DNA from: JBBDMU01 sp040905685
Lineage (GTDB): Bacteria; Bacteroidota; Rhodothermia; Balneolales; Natronogracilivirgulaceae
Reading direction: 5' to 3'
Length of the DNA stretch: 64,000 nt
Assembly: GCA_040905685.1 (NCBI GenBank)
Contig: JBBDRB010000101.1
Location: 1-64,000, forward strand
Every line of letters starts with the position of its first letter. The first letter of the stretch is position 1. Positions 9,713 through 18,098 of this stretch are shown here, piece by piece. The notes under the pieces are model-generated. The model was not told the origin of the DNA. It made no database searches and saw only the letters and a program-made list of their open reading frames with translations. The position numbers were made by a program, and so were the translations under genes.

Positions 9713-10705
9713 TTATAATAGCCCGGCCTCCCTCAGCATTTTCAGCGTGCCGTCGAGGTCACTTAGTTCTTCCAGAGCTACATCGGGGCTCAGTCCGGCA
9801 GGATTTTCGTGACGCAGGCTGCCCTTTACATCAGGAATAACAGGATATTCGTAAACCTCTTCCGTAAAATATTCCTGAGAAGGAGTTGATAACAGGAATT
9901 CAATAAATTGAATGGAGGCATCTTTATTAGTCGCGGAATTTAGCAGGCCTATTCCCGAAACATTGACAAGATTGCCGGGGTCGCCTGCCTCAAAAAAAGT
10001 TTGATCAACCGGAAAATCGGGGTCATTTTCCAAAAATCGATATAAATAATAATGATTTACCAGACCCATATCGATTTCGCCGGCGGCGATAGCCTGAACA
10101 ATGGATGTATTATTCGAATAACTTTCAACGCCATTTTGTTTCACGCTTTCCAACCAGGCAAGTGTTTGTTCATTTCCCTTCATTGATCTCATAGCCGTTA
10201 AGAAAGATTGAAACGAGCCATTGGCAGGAGCCCATCCAATCCGGTTTTCCCAACGGGTATCGTCAAGTTCAAACACACTTTGCGGAAGCTGTTCCGCATC
10301 AACGCGTGAAGTTGAATACGCGAGAACACGAGCCCTACCGCTGGTAGCAATCCATTTGCCGGCCTGACCGCGGTATTGCGGGGGTACGATTTCGAGCGTG
10401 TTTTGAGGAAGATCTCCGAAAAGGTTTTCGGCGTTAACGGCGCCCAAAGCACCGGCATCCTGAGCCCAAAACAGGTCGGCAGGGCTTCTGCTGCCTTCTT
10501 CCAGCAAAGCAACGGCGAGCTGTGTCGTTCCGCCATACCGTACGCGAACGGTTATGCCTGTTTCTTCTTCAAATTTCTGAATAATAGGATCGACAAGTGC
10601 TTTGCTTCTTCCGGAATATATGGTAAGACTTTGGGCTGGTGCAATAAGAGGGAGACAAAGTAATAATGTCAGGGTAATAAATAAAATAAGGGGATGTGGA
10701 CGCAT
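9713..10705 (-). CDS. fbpA: Periplasmic iron(III)-binding protein (FbpA/FutA-like)
   Basis: Solute-binding subunit that would deliver ferric iron to the FbpBC-like importer. I choose the ATG at 10705 (330 residues) over an upstream in-frame ATG at 10780, because it directly precedes a clean signal peptide cut after IAPAQ. The mature part begins with the family pattern LTIYSGRS..LVDPIIQKFEEETGI..RVRYGGT. The later segment INHYYLYRF-like (here LVNHYYLYRF) supplies the tyrosines typical of metal binding in this group. A palindromic element about 30 bp upstream (10733-10750) may be its operator. The doc toxin gene ends 111 bp upstream on the same strand. Confidence 0.92.
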   Translation of the reverse strand: MRPHPLILFITLTLLLCLPLIAPAQSLTIYSGRSKALVDPIIQKFEEETGITVRVRYGGTTQLAVALLEEGSRSPADLFWAQDAGALGAVNAENLFGDLPQNTLEIVPPQYRGQAGKWIATSGRARVLAYSTSRVDAEQLPQSVFELDDTRWENRIGWAPANGSFQSFLTAMRSMKGNEQTLAWLESVKQNGVESYSNNTSIVQAIAAGEIDMGLVNHYYLYRFLENDPDFPVDQTFFEAGDPGNLVNVSGIGLLNSATNKDASIQFIEFLLSTPSQEYFTEEVYEYPVIPDVKGSLRHENPAGLSPDVALEELSDLDGTLKMLREAGLL

Positions 10706-10732
10706 AATGTTTTTTTTAGAGTCATATTTCTT

Positions 10733-10750
10733 TTTAAGATTGAATCTAAA
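10733..10750 (-). promoter_or_regulatory. Candidate metal-regulator operator upstream of the iron importer
   Basis: The sequence TTTAAGATTGAATCTAAA is an interrupted inverted repeat, with an 11-bp perfect core AGATTGAATCT and TTTA/TAAA flanks. It is centred about 36 bp before the fbpA start. Size and symmetry suit a DtxR- or Fur-family site, but it matches neither textbook consensus closely. The regulator is unknown and the call rests on position and symmetry only. Confidence 0.35.
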
Positions 10751-10816
10751 TAAAAATAAGGATTTCAAAGGAGAAATCATCGGAAAAAGATGGGGAGATA
10801 TTAATCTTTCCCGTGG

Positions 10817-11206
10817 CTACTCTTCAACCCTGTTGCAGTTATTCTTAAGGAATACGGCCAGCTCGTCTTTCTTTACCCTATGTTGAGCCAAAGCCATGAT
10901 GTGCAGATACAGGTTTTTCGGATCGGAGGACAAATGCCAGCCGTTCATATGCAGAAAGGTATACATGGCCAGAAGGGTGATGCGCTTATTGCCGTCTATG
11001 AACGGATGGTTAAGGCAGAGATGGTAGCCATAGGTTGCCGCCATTTCGAATTCATCTTTGCATAAGTATTTGCCTTCAAAGCTGACCTGAGGCTGGGCCA
11101 GCGCCGACTCGAGTAGCTTCTGATCCATCAGTCCGTCGGATCCCCCGTATTTTTGTATCTGATCCTGATGAAAATACAGCATCAGTTTACTGGTTAAAAA
11201 TTTCAT
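10817..11206 (-). CDS. doc: Doc-type Fic-domain toxin
   Basis: A 129-residue Fic/Doc protein of the size of phage P1 Doc. The active-site motif HPFIDGNKR lies at residues 67-75. The lysine where AMPylating Fic enzymes have glycine is the Doc signature, so kinase-type inactivation of EF-Tu is the expected chemistry (family knowledge). The N-terminal helices and the basic segment before the motif are also Doc-like. The gene begins 3 bp after a small AbrB/MazE-type gene, which gives the usual antitoxin-then-toxin order. The pair sits between the iron importer and an aminotransferase gene. Confidence 0.85.
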   Translation of the reverse strand: MKFLTSKLMLYFHQDQIQKYGGSDGLMDQKLLESALAQPQVSFEGKYLCKDEFEMAATYGYHLCLNHPFIDGNKRITLLAMYTFLHMNGWHLSSDPKNLYLHIMALAQHRVKKDELAVFLKNNCNRVEE

Positions 11207-11209
11207 TAT

Positions 11210-11431
11210 TTATTTAGCCAGTTCACTCAAAACTTCACGGTATTCACTATTGGCTTTGCGGTAAGCGCGGATCCACAGGGCAAAGTCGGGATCCTGAAGG
11301 TTAAGGAATATACCTTCCTCCCGTTCTTCGACGACCAGGGTATCACCCTCGCTCAAATGGTATTTCTCGATGAGCTGTTTCGGAATGATAACGCCCAGGC
11401 TATTCTCTACTTTGCGGAGTTTGAGGAGCAT
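11210..11431 (-). CDS. AbrB/MazE-like antitoxin
   Basis: A 73-residue protein with the swapped-hairpin AbrB pattern: KVENSLGVIIPKQLIEKY, then SEGDTLVVEEREEGIFL. The N-terminal domain (about 1-48) would bind operator DNA as a dimer. The C-terminal tail (about 50-73), with aromatic and charged residues, would cover the toxin. It precedes the doc gene by 3 bp on the same strand. The partner of Doc is classically Phd; an AbrB-type partner is a recognised but less common combination. Autoregulation is expected, but I see no obvious operator in the 89-bp upstream gap. Confidence 0.85.
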   Translation of the reverse strand: MLLKLRKVENSLGVIIPKQLIEKYHLSEGDTLVVEEREEGIFLNLQDPDFALWIRAYRKANSEYREVLSELAK

Positions 11432-11503
11432 GTCGGTCCGTATTATTGTGCATTCACACCCTTATAACTTCGACTGCACCCCGGTATTATTTATTTCAGA
11501 CTT

Positions 11504-11546
11504 TTTAATGCCCTGCCACTTCAGTTTAATGCTCTGCCCTCTTCAG
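11504..11546. repeat. Imperfect tandem duplication at the end of the aminotransferase gene
   Basis: Two adjacent copies, 11504-11524 and 11525-11546, share the pattern TTTAATGCyCTGCC.CTTCAG. The upstream copy on the gene strand holds the last codons and stop of the aminotransferase; the second copy follows directly after the stop. It looks like a slippage duplication of the gene end and has no evident function. Confidence 0.5.
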
Positions 11547-12822
11547 TTAACCATTCGCAAATATGGTCGATGGCCGTAATTACCGAACTGAATCCCAGAT
11601 CGGCATGACCGTTTGTGGAATTGGTCGTATAATTGTTCAAAACCTTTTCACCGTCGAAATCAACATAGGCGATACGGGCCGTTAATTCTTCTTCGGGACG
11701 GCCAAATACGCTGCCCGGTAGCATGGCAACTCCTGTATCTTCCAGTATCCGTTCACATAGGGCGGTGCTTCCGATAATCCCTTTTTTGGCCAGGGCTTCC
11801 TTAAAGGGACTGAAATCCGGGAACAGGTAAAACCCCCCTTCGGGCTTGCCGACGATCACCCCGGCATCATTTAACCGGGAGGCCAAATGGTTGCCCAGCG
11901 TGGAAAGTACGGACCGTGATTTCGTAAGGTAGGCTTCGATATCATCACCGCCCTCAAAAGCTTTGACGGCAGCATATTGTATGGGGGCACAGGTAGAGGT
12001 ATACGTTTCGCTGGCAATGACAGCCATTGCATTCTTTAGCTTACCCAGGGCTTTGGGAAAGGTAAACGTACCCAGTCTCCAGCCGCCGGCCCCGCACCAT
12101 TTGCTTAATCCGCCACTGACAATGGTACCTTCCGGATAGTACCTGGCAATAGATACATGTTCGCCCTTATGATGCAGTTCCCCGTATATTTCATCGGAGA
12201 GCACCACGATACGGAATTTCCGGGCAACAGCGGCCAGGGCTTTCAATTCACTTTCATCGTAACTGTATCCTGTCGGGTTTGACGGGTAGTTCAGAATTAC
12301 AATCCGGGCTCTGTCGGTATCCTGCCGGCATAGATTTTCAAGTTCATCGGGGCAGAGCCTCCATCCGTTATCCGGATTGGTTTCCAGCCACCGCACGGGT
12401 CGCCCGGCGATATGGGCCTGGGGAGCGTAGGATACCCAGCTCGGGGTCGGTATCACCAGATCGCCATAATAGACCATCTGCAGCAGGAACATGAGCTCTT
12501 TCGAGCCGGGAGCAATCATCACGTCATCACCGCTGCAATCTATTCCCTGCTTTCGTGTATGATATCCGGCTACCGCTTCGCGAAGTATTCCCAGGCCCTT
12601 GACAGGTAAATAAGCCTTTTGGTGAACATTCCGCCTCAATTCTTCCTGAACGGCCAGGGGAACCGGAAACGGAGACTGACCGAGACCCAGTTTATAAATG
12701 GTCCGCCCTTTCTGCTGAAGTTCATAGCATCGTTCATTTATGGCCAGGGTAGCCGAGAGGGGGAGTCCGCGTATGTTAAGATTCAGGTGGGTGACCTGTT
12801 CAGGAATGGTTTGGATAGGCAT
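11521..12822 (-). CDS. Pyridoxal-phosphate-dependent aminotransferase, class I/II
   Basis: A 433-residue fold-type I aminotransferase of the aspartate/aromatic group. Visible sites are the GLGQSPFPVP substrate-loop region, the NYPSNPTGYSY motif, SDEIYGELHH for cofactor contact, and the PLP lysine in SGGLSKWCGAGGWRLG. The C-terminal part keeps the small domain with RIAYVDFDG near the end. Substrate specificity cannot be read from sequence. It appears to be transcribed alone: it is preceded by a 223-bp AT-rich gap and followed by 89 bp before the antitoxin gene. The ATG at 12822 begins just before the conserved N-terminal arm. Confidence 0.9.
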   Translation of the reverse strand: MPIQTIPEQVTHLNLNIRGLPLSATLAINERCYELQQKGRTIYKLGLGQSPFPVPLAVQEELRRNVHQKAYLPVKGLGILREAVAGYHTRKQGIDCSGDDVMIAPGSKELMFLLQMVYYGDLVIPTPSWVSYAPQAHIAGRPVRWLETNPDNGWRLCPDELENLCRQDTDRARIVILNYPSNPTGYSYDESELKALAAVARKFRIVVLSDEIYGELHHKGEHVSIARYYPEGTIVSGGLSKWCGAGGWRLGTFTFPKALGKLKNAMAVIASETYTSTCAPIQYAAVKAFEGGDDIEAYLTKSRSVLSTLGNHLASRLNDAGVIVGKPEGGFYLFPDFSPFKEALAKKGIIGSTALCERILEDTGVAMLPGSVFGRPEEELTARIAYVDFDGEKVLNNYTTNSTNGHADLGFSSVITAIDHICEWLTEEGRALN

Positions 12823-12924
12823 GTTACCGGTTCGGATTTAAATATTACATTGTACTCGAGTCCTTTAATGATCATATTGATCAATAAATATACTAACAAG
12901 TATAGATATCATTTATTTTAGAAT

Positions 12925-12952
12925 AATTATATAATTTTATGTTATATAACAT
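12925..12952. repeat. Two adjacent AT-rich palindromes in an intergenic region
   Basis: AATTATATAATT (12925-12936) and ATGTTATATAACAT (12939-12952) are perfect palindromes separated by two bases. They lie in the 223-bp gap between divergent genes (aminotransferase on minus, methyltransferase-like on plus). They could form a regulator site, but in such AT-rich sequence chance palindromes are common. I see nothing else in this gap. Confidence 0.3.
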
Positions 12953-13045
12953 GTTGTATATCTATTAGTAACAAAGCAGCAACCGTATTAAAAGTGTTAC
13001 TATTCGGGTTCATAATCAAGAGAAATATTAAGAAACACGAAAGTT

Positions 13046-13534
13046 ATGAAAATATTTTACATTCTTCCTTTAATCGTTGTAATCCTGTATATAAGTAATA
13101 AACTTAGTTATCATTTCCTGAAGAAACGGATACTGGAGCGGCAAAAATGGGATTTGAATATTTGCTGCGGCAAAACAGACGGGGGCGGAATCAATGCCGA
13201 CATCTTCAAGCATGATTCGGTTCCGAATTTTATTCTAACCGGGGATATCTACAACCTTCCCTTTAATAATAAACAATTCAAAACCGTTTTATGCTCTCAC
13301 ACCATCGAGCATGTTGAGGATCCTGAATTATTCTTTAAGGAACTGAACCGGGTTGGTGAAAAGGTCAGTCTGGTTATCCCTCCATTATGGGATATTTCTG
13401 CCGTATTTAACGCTCTTGAGCATAAATGGATCTTCCTGACTTTTAAAAAAGAACATGAGACGCTGCCGCCCTATGTCAAACTGCCTTTTTCAGAGACCAT
13501 TCATAACCATTTTGGCCAGAAAGTAAGTTCATAG
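13046..13534 (+). CDS. Membrane-anchored SAM-dependent methyltransferase-like protein
   Basis: A 162-residue protein with one N-terminal membrane helix (about residues 3-22). A short class I methyltransferase core follows: the SAM-binding loop is ICCGKTDGGGINADIF, then an acidic strand end (TGDIYNLPF) and the motif IV/post-IV helix CSHTIEHVEDPELFFKEL. The C-terminal strands of a full Rossmann methyltransferase are short or missing, so it may be a natural mini-form or have another substrate-binding part. Flanking AT-rich sequence separates it from both neighbours. The target is unknown; its membrane location suggests a lipid or quinone-like substrate, which is inference only. Confidence 0.7.
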   Translation: MKIFYILPLIVVILYISNKLSYHFLKKRILERQKWDLNICCGKTDGGGINADIFKHDSVPNFILTGDIYNLPFNNKQFKTVLCSHTIEHVEDPELFFKELNRVGEKVSLVIPPLWDISAVFNALEHKWIFLTFKKEHETLPPYVKLPFSETIHNHFGQKVSS

Positions 13535-13627
13535 GTTCTGATTCGTTAGGTTTTCATAGAGAATGCATTTTACGTAAATTCCAGGCATGTGATGCCGGCT
13601 TATTTCCATTAAGATTTTTACCCTGCT

Positions 13628-14653
13628 TTGATACCCCCTCTTATTCGTGAAAATGTTAACCTGAAAGCATATAATAGCTTTCAGGTTGAGGCCGGAGCAC
13701 GCTATTTGGCCGATGTGGTTCATCCCGGGCAGTTAAAGGATCTGCTTTGCCACGGAAGTTTCCGGGACATGGATAAGCTGATCCTGGGTGGCGGCAGCAA
13801 CATCCTGTTCAGGAATGAATTTAACGGGCTGGTCATAAAAATATCCATTCCGGGGATTGAACCCGTAAGGGAAGATGAGGACCATATCTGGATTAAAGCA
13901 GGAGCCGGGGTGGACTGGCACAGTTTCGTTCTGCATTGCCTGCAGCATAACTATGCGGGGCTGGAAAATCTCTCCCTTATTCCCGGAAGTGTGGGGGCCT
14001 CTCCGATACAGAATATCGGGGCCTATGGGGCTGAGCTGGATCAGGTTTTCTATCAGCTGGAGGGCCTGGATATCGAAAGCGGTGAATTCAGCCGGTTCGA
14101 TAAGCCGGATTGCGGATTTGGATACCGGGACAGTGTTTTCAAAAAAGAGCTTAAAGGCCGGTTTATCATCACTTCGGTTCAGGTCAGGCTGCATAAAAAA
14201 GCCAGGCTGAACCTTAGCTATGGGGCTATTTCGGATACGCTGGATGCGATGAAAATAAAAAACCCGACCATACGCGACGTGAGTGAAGCGGTTTGCGTGA
14301 TCAGGAGAAGCAAGTTGCCAGACCCCTCGGAGTTGGGCAATTCCGGAAGTTTCTTTAAAAATCCGGTCGTCGATGCTTCTGTGCTGGAAAGCCTGAAAAA
14401 AGAGCATCCCGACATGCCCTATTATAGGTTATCGGACCAAAGGGTAAAAATTCCGGCCGGCTGGCTTATCGAGCGCTGCGGATGGAAGGGCAAAACCAGA
14501 GGCAAAACCGGCATCCATAAAAAGCAGGCTCTGGTGATCGTCAATTACGGCGGGGCAACAGGCAGGGAGATCTATGACCTGGCGATGCTGGTAAAACAGG
14601 ACGTTTGCAGGGAGTTCGGGATACCGTTGATGCCGGAGGTCAACATCGTCTAA
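13628..14653 (+). CDS. murB: UDP-N-acetylenolpyruvoylglucosamine reductase
   Basis: FAD-dependent enzyme of cytoplasmic peptidoglycan precursor synthesis that makes UDP-N-acetylmuramate. The FAD-binding segment shows the pattern LGGGSNILFRNEFNGLVI. The substrate domain has SLIPGSVGASPIQNIGAYGAEL and the catalytic-serine region GNSGSFFKNPV. The C-terminus carries HKKQALVIVN. Its 341 residues match the long type I (E. coli-like) form. Translation starts at TTG 13628; no ATG lies closer to the conserved N-terminus. It stands alone on the plus strand and faces a convergent receiver gene 12 bp downstream. Confidence 0.96.
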   Translation: MIPPLIRENVNLKAYNSFQVEAGARYLADVVHPGQLKDLLCHGSFRDMDKLILGGGSNILFRNEFNGLVIKISIPGIEPVREDEDHIWIKAGAGVDWHSFVLHCLQHNYAGLENLSLIPGSVGASPIQNIGAYGAELDQVFYQLEGLDIESGEFSRFDKPDCGFGYRDSVFKKELKGRFIITSVQVRLHKKARLNLSYGAISDTLDAMKIKNPTIRDVSEAVCVIRRSKLPDPSELGNSGSFFKNPVVDASVLESLKKEHPDMPYYRLSDQRVKIPAGWLIERCGWKGKTRGKTGIHKKQALVIVNYGGATGREIYDLAMLVKQDVCREFGIPLMPEVNIV

Positions 14654-14665
14654 TACCCTTCGTTC

Positions 14666-15079
14666 TCAGCCGGAATGCAGGGATTTTCTCAGGCCGCTGA
14701 TCTCTTTCAGGGCCTTATCAATGGTTAAAACCAGATCGTTAAGATCCACGGGTTTGGTGATAAAATCATAGGCTCCACGATTCATGGCCGTCCTGATGTT
14801 TCCCATATCGGCATACGCCGATACCATTATGGTCTTCCTGACTGGGTTAGCCATAGACTTAATTTCTTCGAGCAGTTCGAGCCCGTCCATGCCCGGCATT
14901 CTGATATCGGTCAGGATGAGGCTGATATCCTGGTTTTCAGCCAACAGTTCCAGGGCATGCTCTCCATTAGCGGCAAACCGGAACACAAGGTGTTGTTCGG
15001 TTATCTGTTTTCTGAATTTTTGCTCAATGAGCAATTCCAGCTCAGGTTCATCATCAACGACAAGTATCGCTTCCGGCAT
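14666..15079 (-). CDS. Single-domain response regulator (CheY-like receiver)
   Basis: A 137-residue stand-alone receiver. The acidic pocket is VVDDEPE, the phospho-acceptor aspartate is in LTDIRMPGMDG, and the switch residues are in VSAYAD and ITKPVDL. There is no output domain, so it must act through protein contacts or as a relay intermediate. It is 15 bp downstream of the carboxyltransferase gene on the same strand, at the end of an apparent three-gene unit. No cognate kinase is adjacent. Confidence 0.9.
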   Translation of the reverse strand: MPEAILVVDDEPELELLIEQKFRKQITEQHLVFRFAANGEHALELLAENQDISLILTDIRMPGMDGLELLEEIKSMANPVRKTIMVSAYADMGNIRTAMNRGAYDFITKPVDLNDLVLTIDKALKEISGLRKSLHSG

Positions 15080-15094
15080 AGGGTTTACTTCCGT

Positions 15095-16642
15095 TCATAA
15101 AGGTAAATTATCATGCTTCTTTCTGGGGACTGAATCCACTTTGTGCTGGATCATCTCCATGGCTTTAATTAGTTTTTCACGGGTTTCGCCAGGCAATATG
15201 ACATCGTCTATATAACCCCGGGCAGCGGCCCGATAGGGATTGGCGAAGGTGTCCTCGTATTCTTTTTCAAGCTTAAGCTGCCTGCCGTTTTGATCATCGG
15301 AATCCCCGATTTCTTTTTTAAAGATAATCTCCACCGCCCCTTTTGTACCCATCACCGCAATTTCGGCAGTAGGCCAGGCTACGTTGTAATCGGCGCGTAT
15401 GTGTTTGGAGTTCATTACATCATAAGCCCCGCCGTAGGCTTTTCGGGTGATGACCGTCATTTTCGGTACGGTGGCCTCACAAAAAGCATAAAGCAATTTG
15501 GCTCCGTGCTTGATAATACCCCCCCATTCCTGGTCTGTGCCGGGAAGAAAACCCGGTACATCTTCAAAGACGAGCAAGGGAATATTAAAGGCATCGCAAA
15601 AGCGAACGAACCGGGCTCCTTTCAGGGAGGCATTAATATCAAGGCATCCGGCCAGGGATAAGGGCTGATTGGCAACGATACCCATGCTTCTTCCCTCCAG
15701 CCTTGCAAAGCCAATGACAAGATTATCGGCATAATGTTCATGCACTTCCATAAAGGACCCCTCATCGGTGATCCCTTCTATTACCTCTTTGACATCGTAA
15801 GGTTTATTGGCATTGGCAGGGACCAGCGCATCCAGATTGGCGGCTTTCTCAGGGTTCGGCTTTTTTGCGTCCCGGGCCGGTGTTTTCTCTTCACAGTTTT
15901 GTGGTAAATAGGTGATGAGGTCGCGTATGCGGTTCAGACAATGCGCATCGTTTTCAGCCGAAAAGTGAGCCACCCCCGACTTTGAATTATGGGACATAGC
16001 CCCGCCGAGGGCCTCGGAGGTGACTTCTTCCTGGGTCACCGTTTTCACGACATTGGGTCCGGTGACGAACATGAAGCTGGTTTTTTTTACCATGAAAATA
16101 AAATCGGTAATGGCCGGGCTGTACACGGCCCCTCCTGCACAAGGACCCATAACGGCCGATATCTGGGGAACCACACCCGAGGCCATGCTGTTTCGCCAGA
16201 AGACCTCGGCATACCCGCCCAGGGAAGCCACTCCCTCCTGAATCCGTGCCCCGCCTGAATCATTCAGGCCGATGACAAGGACTCCGTTTTTAACGGCGAG
16301 GTCCATAATTTTGCAAATCTTCTCTGCATGGGCCTCAGATAGGGAGCCTCCGAAAACGGTAAAATCCTGACTGAATACATAGACCGGCCGGCCGCTGATC
16401 TTCCCGAACCCGGTCACCACCCCATCGCCGGGGTAACTTTGCTTGTCTATGCCAAAATCGGTACCCCGGTGACGGACAAAAGCCCCGATTTCCTCAAAGC
16501 TTTTTTTATCGAGTAAAATATCCAGGCGTTCCCGGGCGGTGAGCTTGCCGGTTTTGTGCTGCTTGTCAATTCTTTCTTTTCCTCCGCCAAGGTGCGCTTC
16601 TTCCCTGAGCTTTTTCAGGATCTCCGTCTTGTCATTTGTCAT
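15095..16642 (-). CDS. Acyl-CoA carboxylase carboxyltransferase (propionyl-CoA carboxylase beta-like)
   Basis: A 515-residue biotin-dependent carboxyltransferase of the PccB/MmdA family, which moves carboxyl groups between biotin and acyl-CoA such as propionyl-CoA. The crotonase-type halves are both present. The N-terminal half has FGGSLSEAHAEKI and the oxyanion-forming NDSGGARIQEGVASLGGYA; the C-terminal half has FEDVPGFLPGTDQEWGGIIKHGAKLL, RKAYGGAYDVMNS and WPTAEIAVMGTKGAVEI. No biotin-carboxylase or biotin-carrier gene is in the window, so the partner subunit is elsewhere. The gene begins 23 bp after an uncharacterised acidic protein on the same strand. Confidence 0.93.
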   Translation of the reverse strand: MTNDKTEILKKLREEAHLGGGKERIDKQHKTGKLTARERLDILLDKKSFEEIGAFVRHRGTDFGIDKQSYPGDGVVTGFGKISGRPVYVFSQDFTVFGGSLSEAHAEKICKIMDLAVKNGVLVIGLNDSGGARIQEGVASLGGYAEVFWRNSMASGVVPQISAVMGPCAGGAVYSPAITDFIFMVKKTSFMFVTGPNVVKTVTQEEVTSEALGGAMSHNSKSGVAHFSAENDAHCLNRIRDLITYLPQNCEEKTPARDAKKPNPEKAANLDALVPANANKPYDVKEVIEGITDEGSFMEVHEHYADNLVIGFARLEGRSMGIVANQPLSLAGCLDINASLKGARFVRFCDAFNIPLLVFEDVPGFLPGTDQEWGGIIKHGAKLLYAFCEATVPKMTVITRKAYGGAYDVMNSKHIRADYNVAWPTAEIAVMGTKGAVEIIFKKEIGDSDDQNGRQLKLEKEYEDTFANPYRAAARGYIDDVILPGETREKLIKAMEMIQHKVDSVPRKKHDNLPL

Positions 16643-16665
16643 TATCCGAGCCGTATCAAAAGTGG

Positions 16666-18066
16666 CTATTTCCTGTTAAAATATTCCTGGAGCCGGTCGG
16701 TAAAATCAACAGCAGGCTCAGAATAAATATCGATAAAATTTCTGCGGAATACATTCTCCGTCAAATAAGCAGCGGCATCTTTCCATTTTTTGCACGATCC
16801 CAGTTCTTCCAGCACGTCGTGGAAAACTTCTTCATCCCCGCCAAACAGATTTTCAACAAAATAATCTTTATCGTTGTCGATGTGAGTGAAGATATCACCC
16901 GGTTCGCTTTTTCGTACGGGCGGTTCCGGCACTGCCTGATCAGGCTCGGGCTCTTCCGTGGTACCGGCTTCAGGTTCATACGGGGGGTCCGGTTCCTCTT
17001 CCCGGGTATCTTCCCCGGCATCGGGATCATCGTCCGGGACAAAACGTCTCCACATGGGCAATGCTTCCCGGTCATCGGATTTTATCTCATCGTCATCGGG
17101 CTTTTGAAAACGGCTGAACAGGGCGTTGAACCTGGTTTCGGCATCCTCAGAGTTCTGATTGTTGGATGCCAGGGTGCTGCCTTCCTCCAGGTTATCCCGC
17201 AAAGCCCTGCCAACAATGGAATTTTCTTCAACATGCTGGGTATCCTTGACAGCGCCGGCTATGGTTTCTTCGGAAATATCTTCCCTGGTTTTGGATCCCG
17301 GCCGGCCGGCCGAAGGCGACGCTATTGCCGGGGTCCGCTGTGTGATAATTTCGATAATTTCTTTTTTAGACAGGGGGGACGACACCCTGCCAAAGGCACC
17401 GGCAACTTCCATTTCATTTTTGTCTTCAAAGAAACGCTCCAATAAAGAGGGGGGGATTCCGGATCCCATTAACCGGAACCAGGGGTCCAGCAGTTTCTCC
17501 CAATTTACAGGTGAATACCGTGAAACCAGTTTTTCATCCAGTGACGCTATAAAGTGGGCACATTGTTCCCTTGAGATTTCTGTCATTTTTTTCTTTTCCA
17601 TGAACCGGGGCAGGGCTGTGCCAAAATGCCGGTAAAAGGGGATCTGTTCGCATCGCCGGATAATTTCGTCGTAGGCCAGCGTTTCATCCCCGGAAAAAAG
17701 GAAGCCGGCAAGGGAGGACCGGGGTGCGGCCAGTAAAGGCAGGACATCGGCGACGACCTGCCGGATCACCGGACGGGCCTGGCTGTACGGCAATTGCACG
17801 GCCGGACGTATTTGGAGGAAGTAAGCCTGCCAGGCTTGATTCACCACCTCGTTGCCGGAATCCACCCATTCCACATGTTCCGGGTTCATCGCGTTTTGAA
17901 GGTTTTCTTCCAACCTGATCCGAATGTAATGAACCAGGTAATCGGGAAAACCGCAGTCTGCTAACTCACCGGGAAGTATGCGCCCGGCCTTCCTTGGCAG
18001 GTTTTCCAGAAGGGTATTGGTTATTTGCTCGGTAGCTTGCTGCATAATGCATGGTTCGGTTAGCAT
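16666..18066 (-). CDS. Uncharacterised acidic protein with a proline/glutamate-rich linker
   Basis: I do not recognise this 466-residue protein. No signal peptide or membrane helix is apparent. Residues about 1-250 look globular and helical. Residues about 330-400 form a low-complexity linker dense in Glu, Asp and Pro. The last 70 residues are again globular, with conserved-looking aromatics (DKDYFVENLFGG, CKKWKDAAAYL). The start is either ATG 18066 or ATG 18045 (MQQATEQ), which I slightly prefer for its less odd N-terminus. It leads a minus-strand unit with the carboxyltransferase (23-bp gap) and receiver genes. The two-domain-plus-linker layout suggests a scaffold or adaptor; that is inference. 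Confidence 0.75.
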   Translation of the reverse strand: MLTEPCIMQQATEQITNTLLENLPRKAGRILPGELADCGFPDYLVHYIRIRLEENLQNAMNPEHVEWVDSGNEVVNQAWQAYFLQIRPAVQLPYSQARPVIRQVVADVLPLLAAPRSSLAGFLFSGDETLAYDEIIRRCEQIPFYRHFGTALPRFMEKKKMTEISREQCAHFIASLDEKLVSRYSPVNWEKLLDPWFRLMGSGIPPSLLERFFEDKNEMEVAGAFGRVSSPLSKKEIIEIITQRTPAIASPSAGRPGSKTREDISEETIAGAVKDTQHVEENSIVGRALRDNLEEGSTLASNNQNSEDAETRFNALFSRFQKPDDDEIKSDDREALPMWRRFVPDDDPDAGEDTREEEPDPPYEPEAGTTEEPEPDQAVPEPPVRKSEPGDIFTHIDNDKDYFVENLFGGDEEVFHDVLEELGSCKKWKDAAAYLTENVFRRNFIDIYSEPAVDFTDRLQEYFNRK

Positions 18067-18098
18067 TTCTCAAATATTTCACAGACGTATAGTAAGAT

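Noticed and set aside
9713..10780. The longer version of the iron-binding protein starting at ATG 10780
   Set aside because: It would add 25 lysine-rich residues ahead of a complete signal peptide and would cover the operator-like palindrome.
16636..17445. A 269-codon plus-strand frame opposite the acidic protein gene
   Set aside because: It is rich in Phe, Gly and Ile with no recognisable domain, and is the antisense shadow of an acidic, Glu/Asp-rich coding region.
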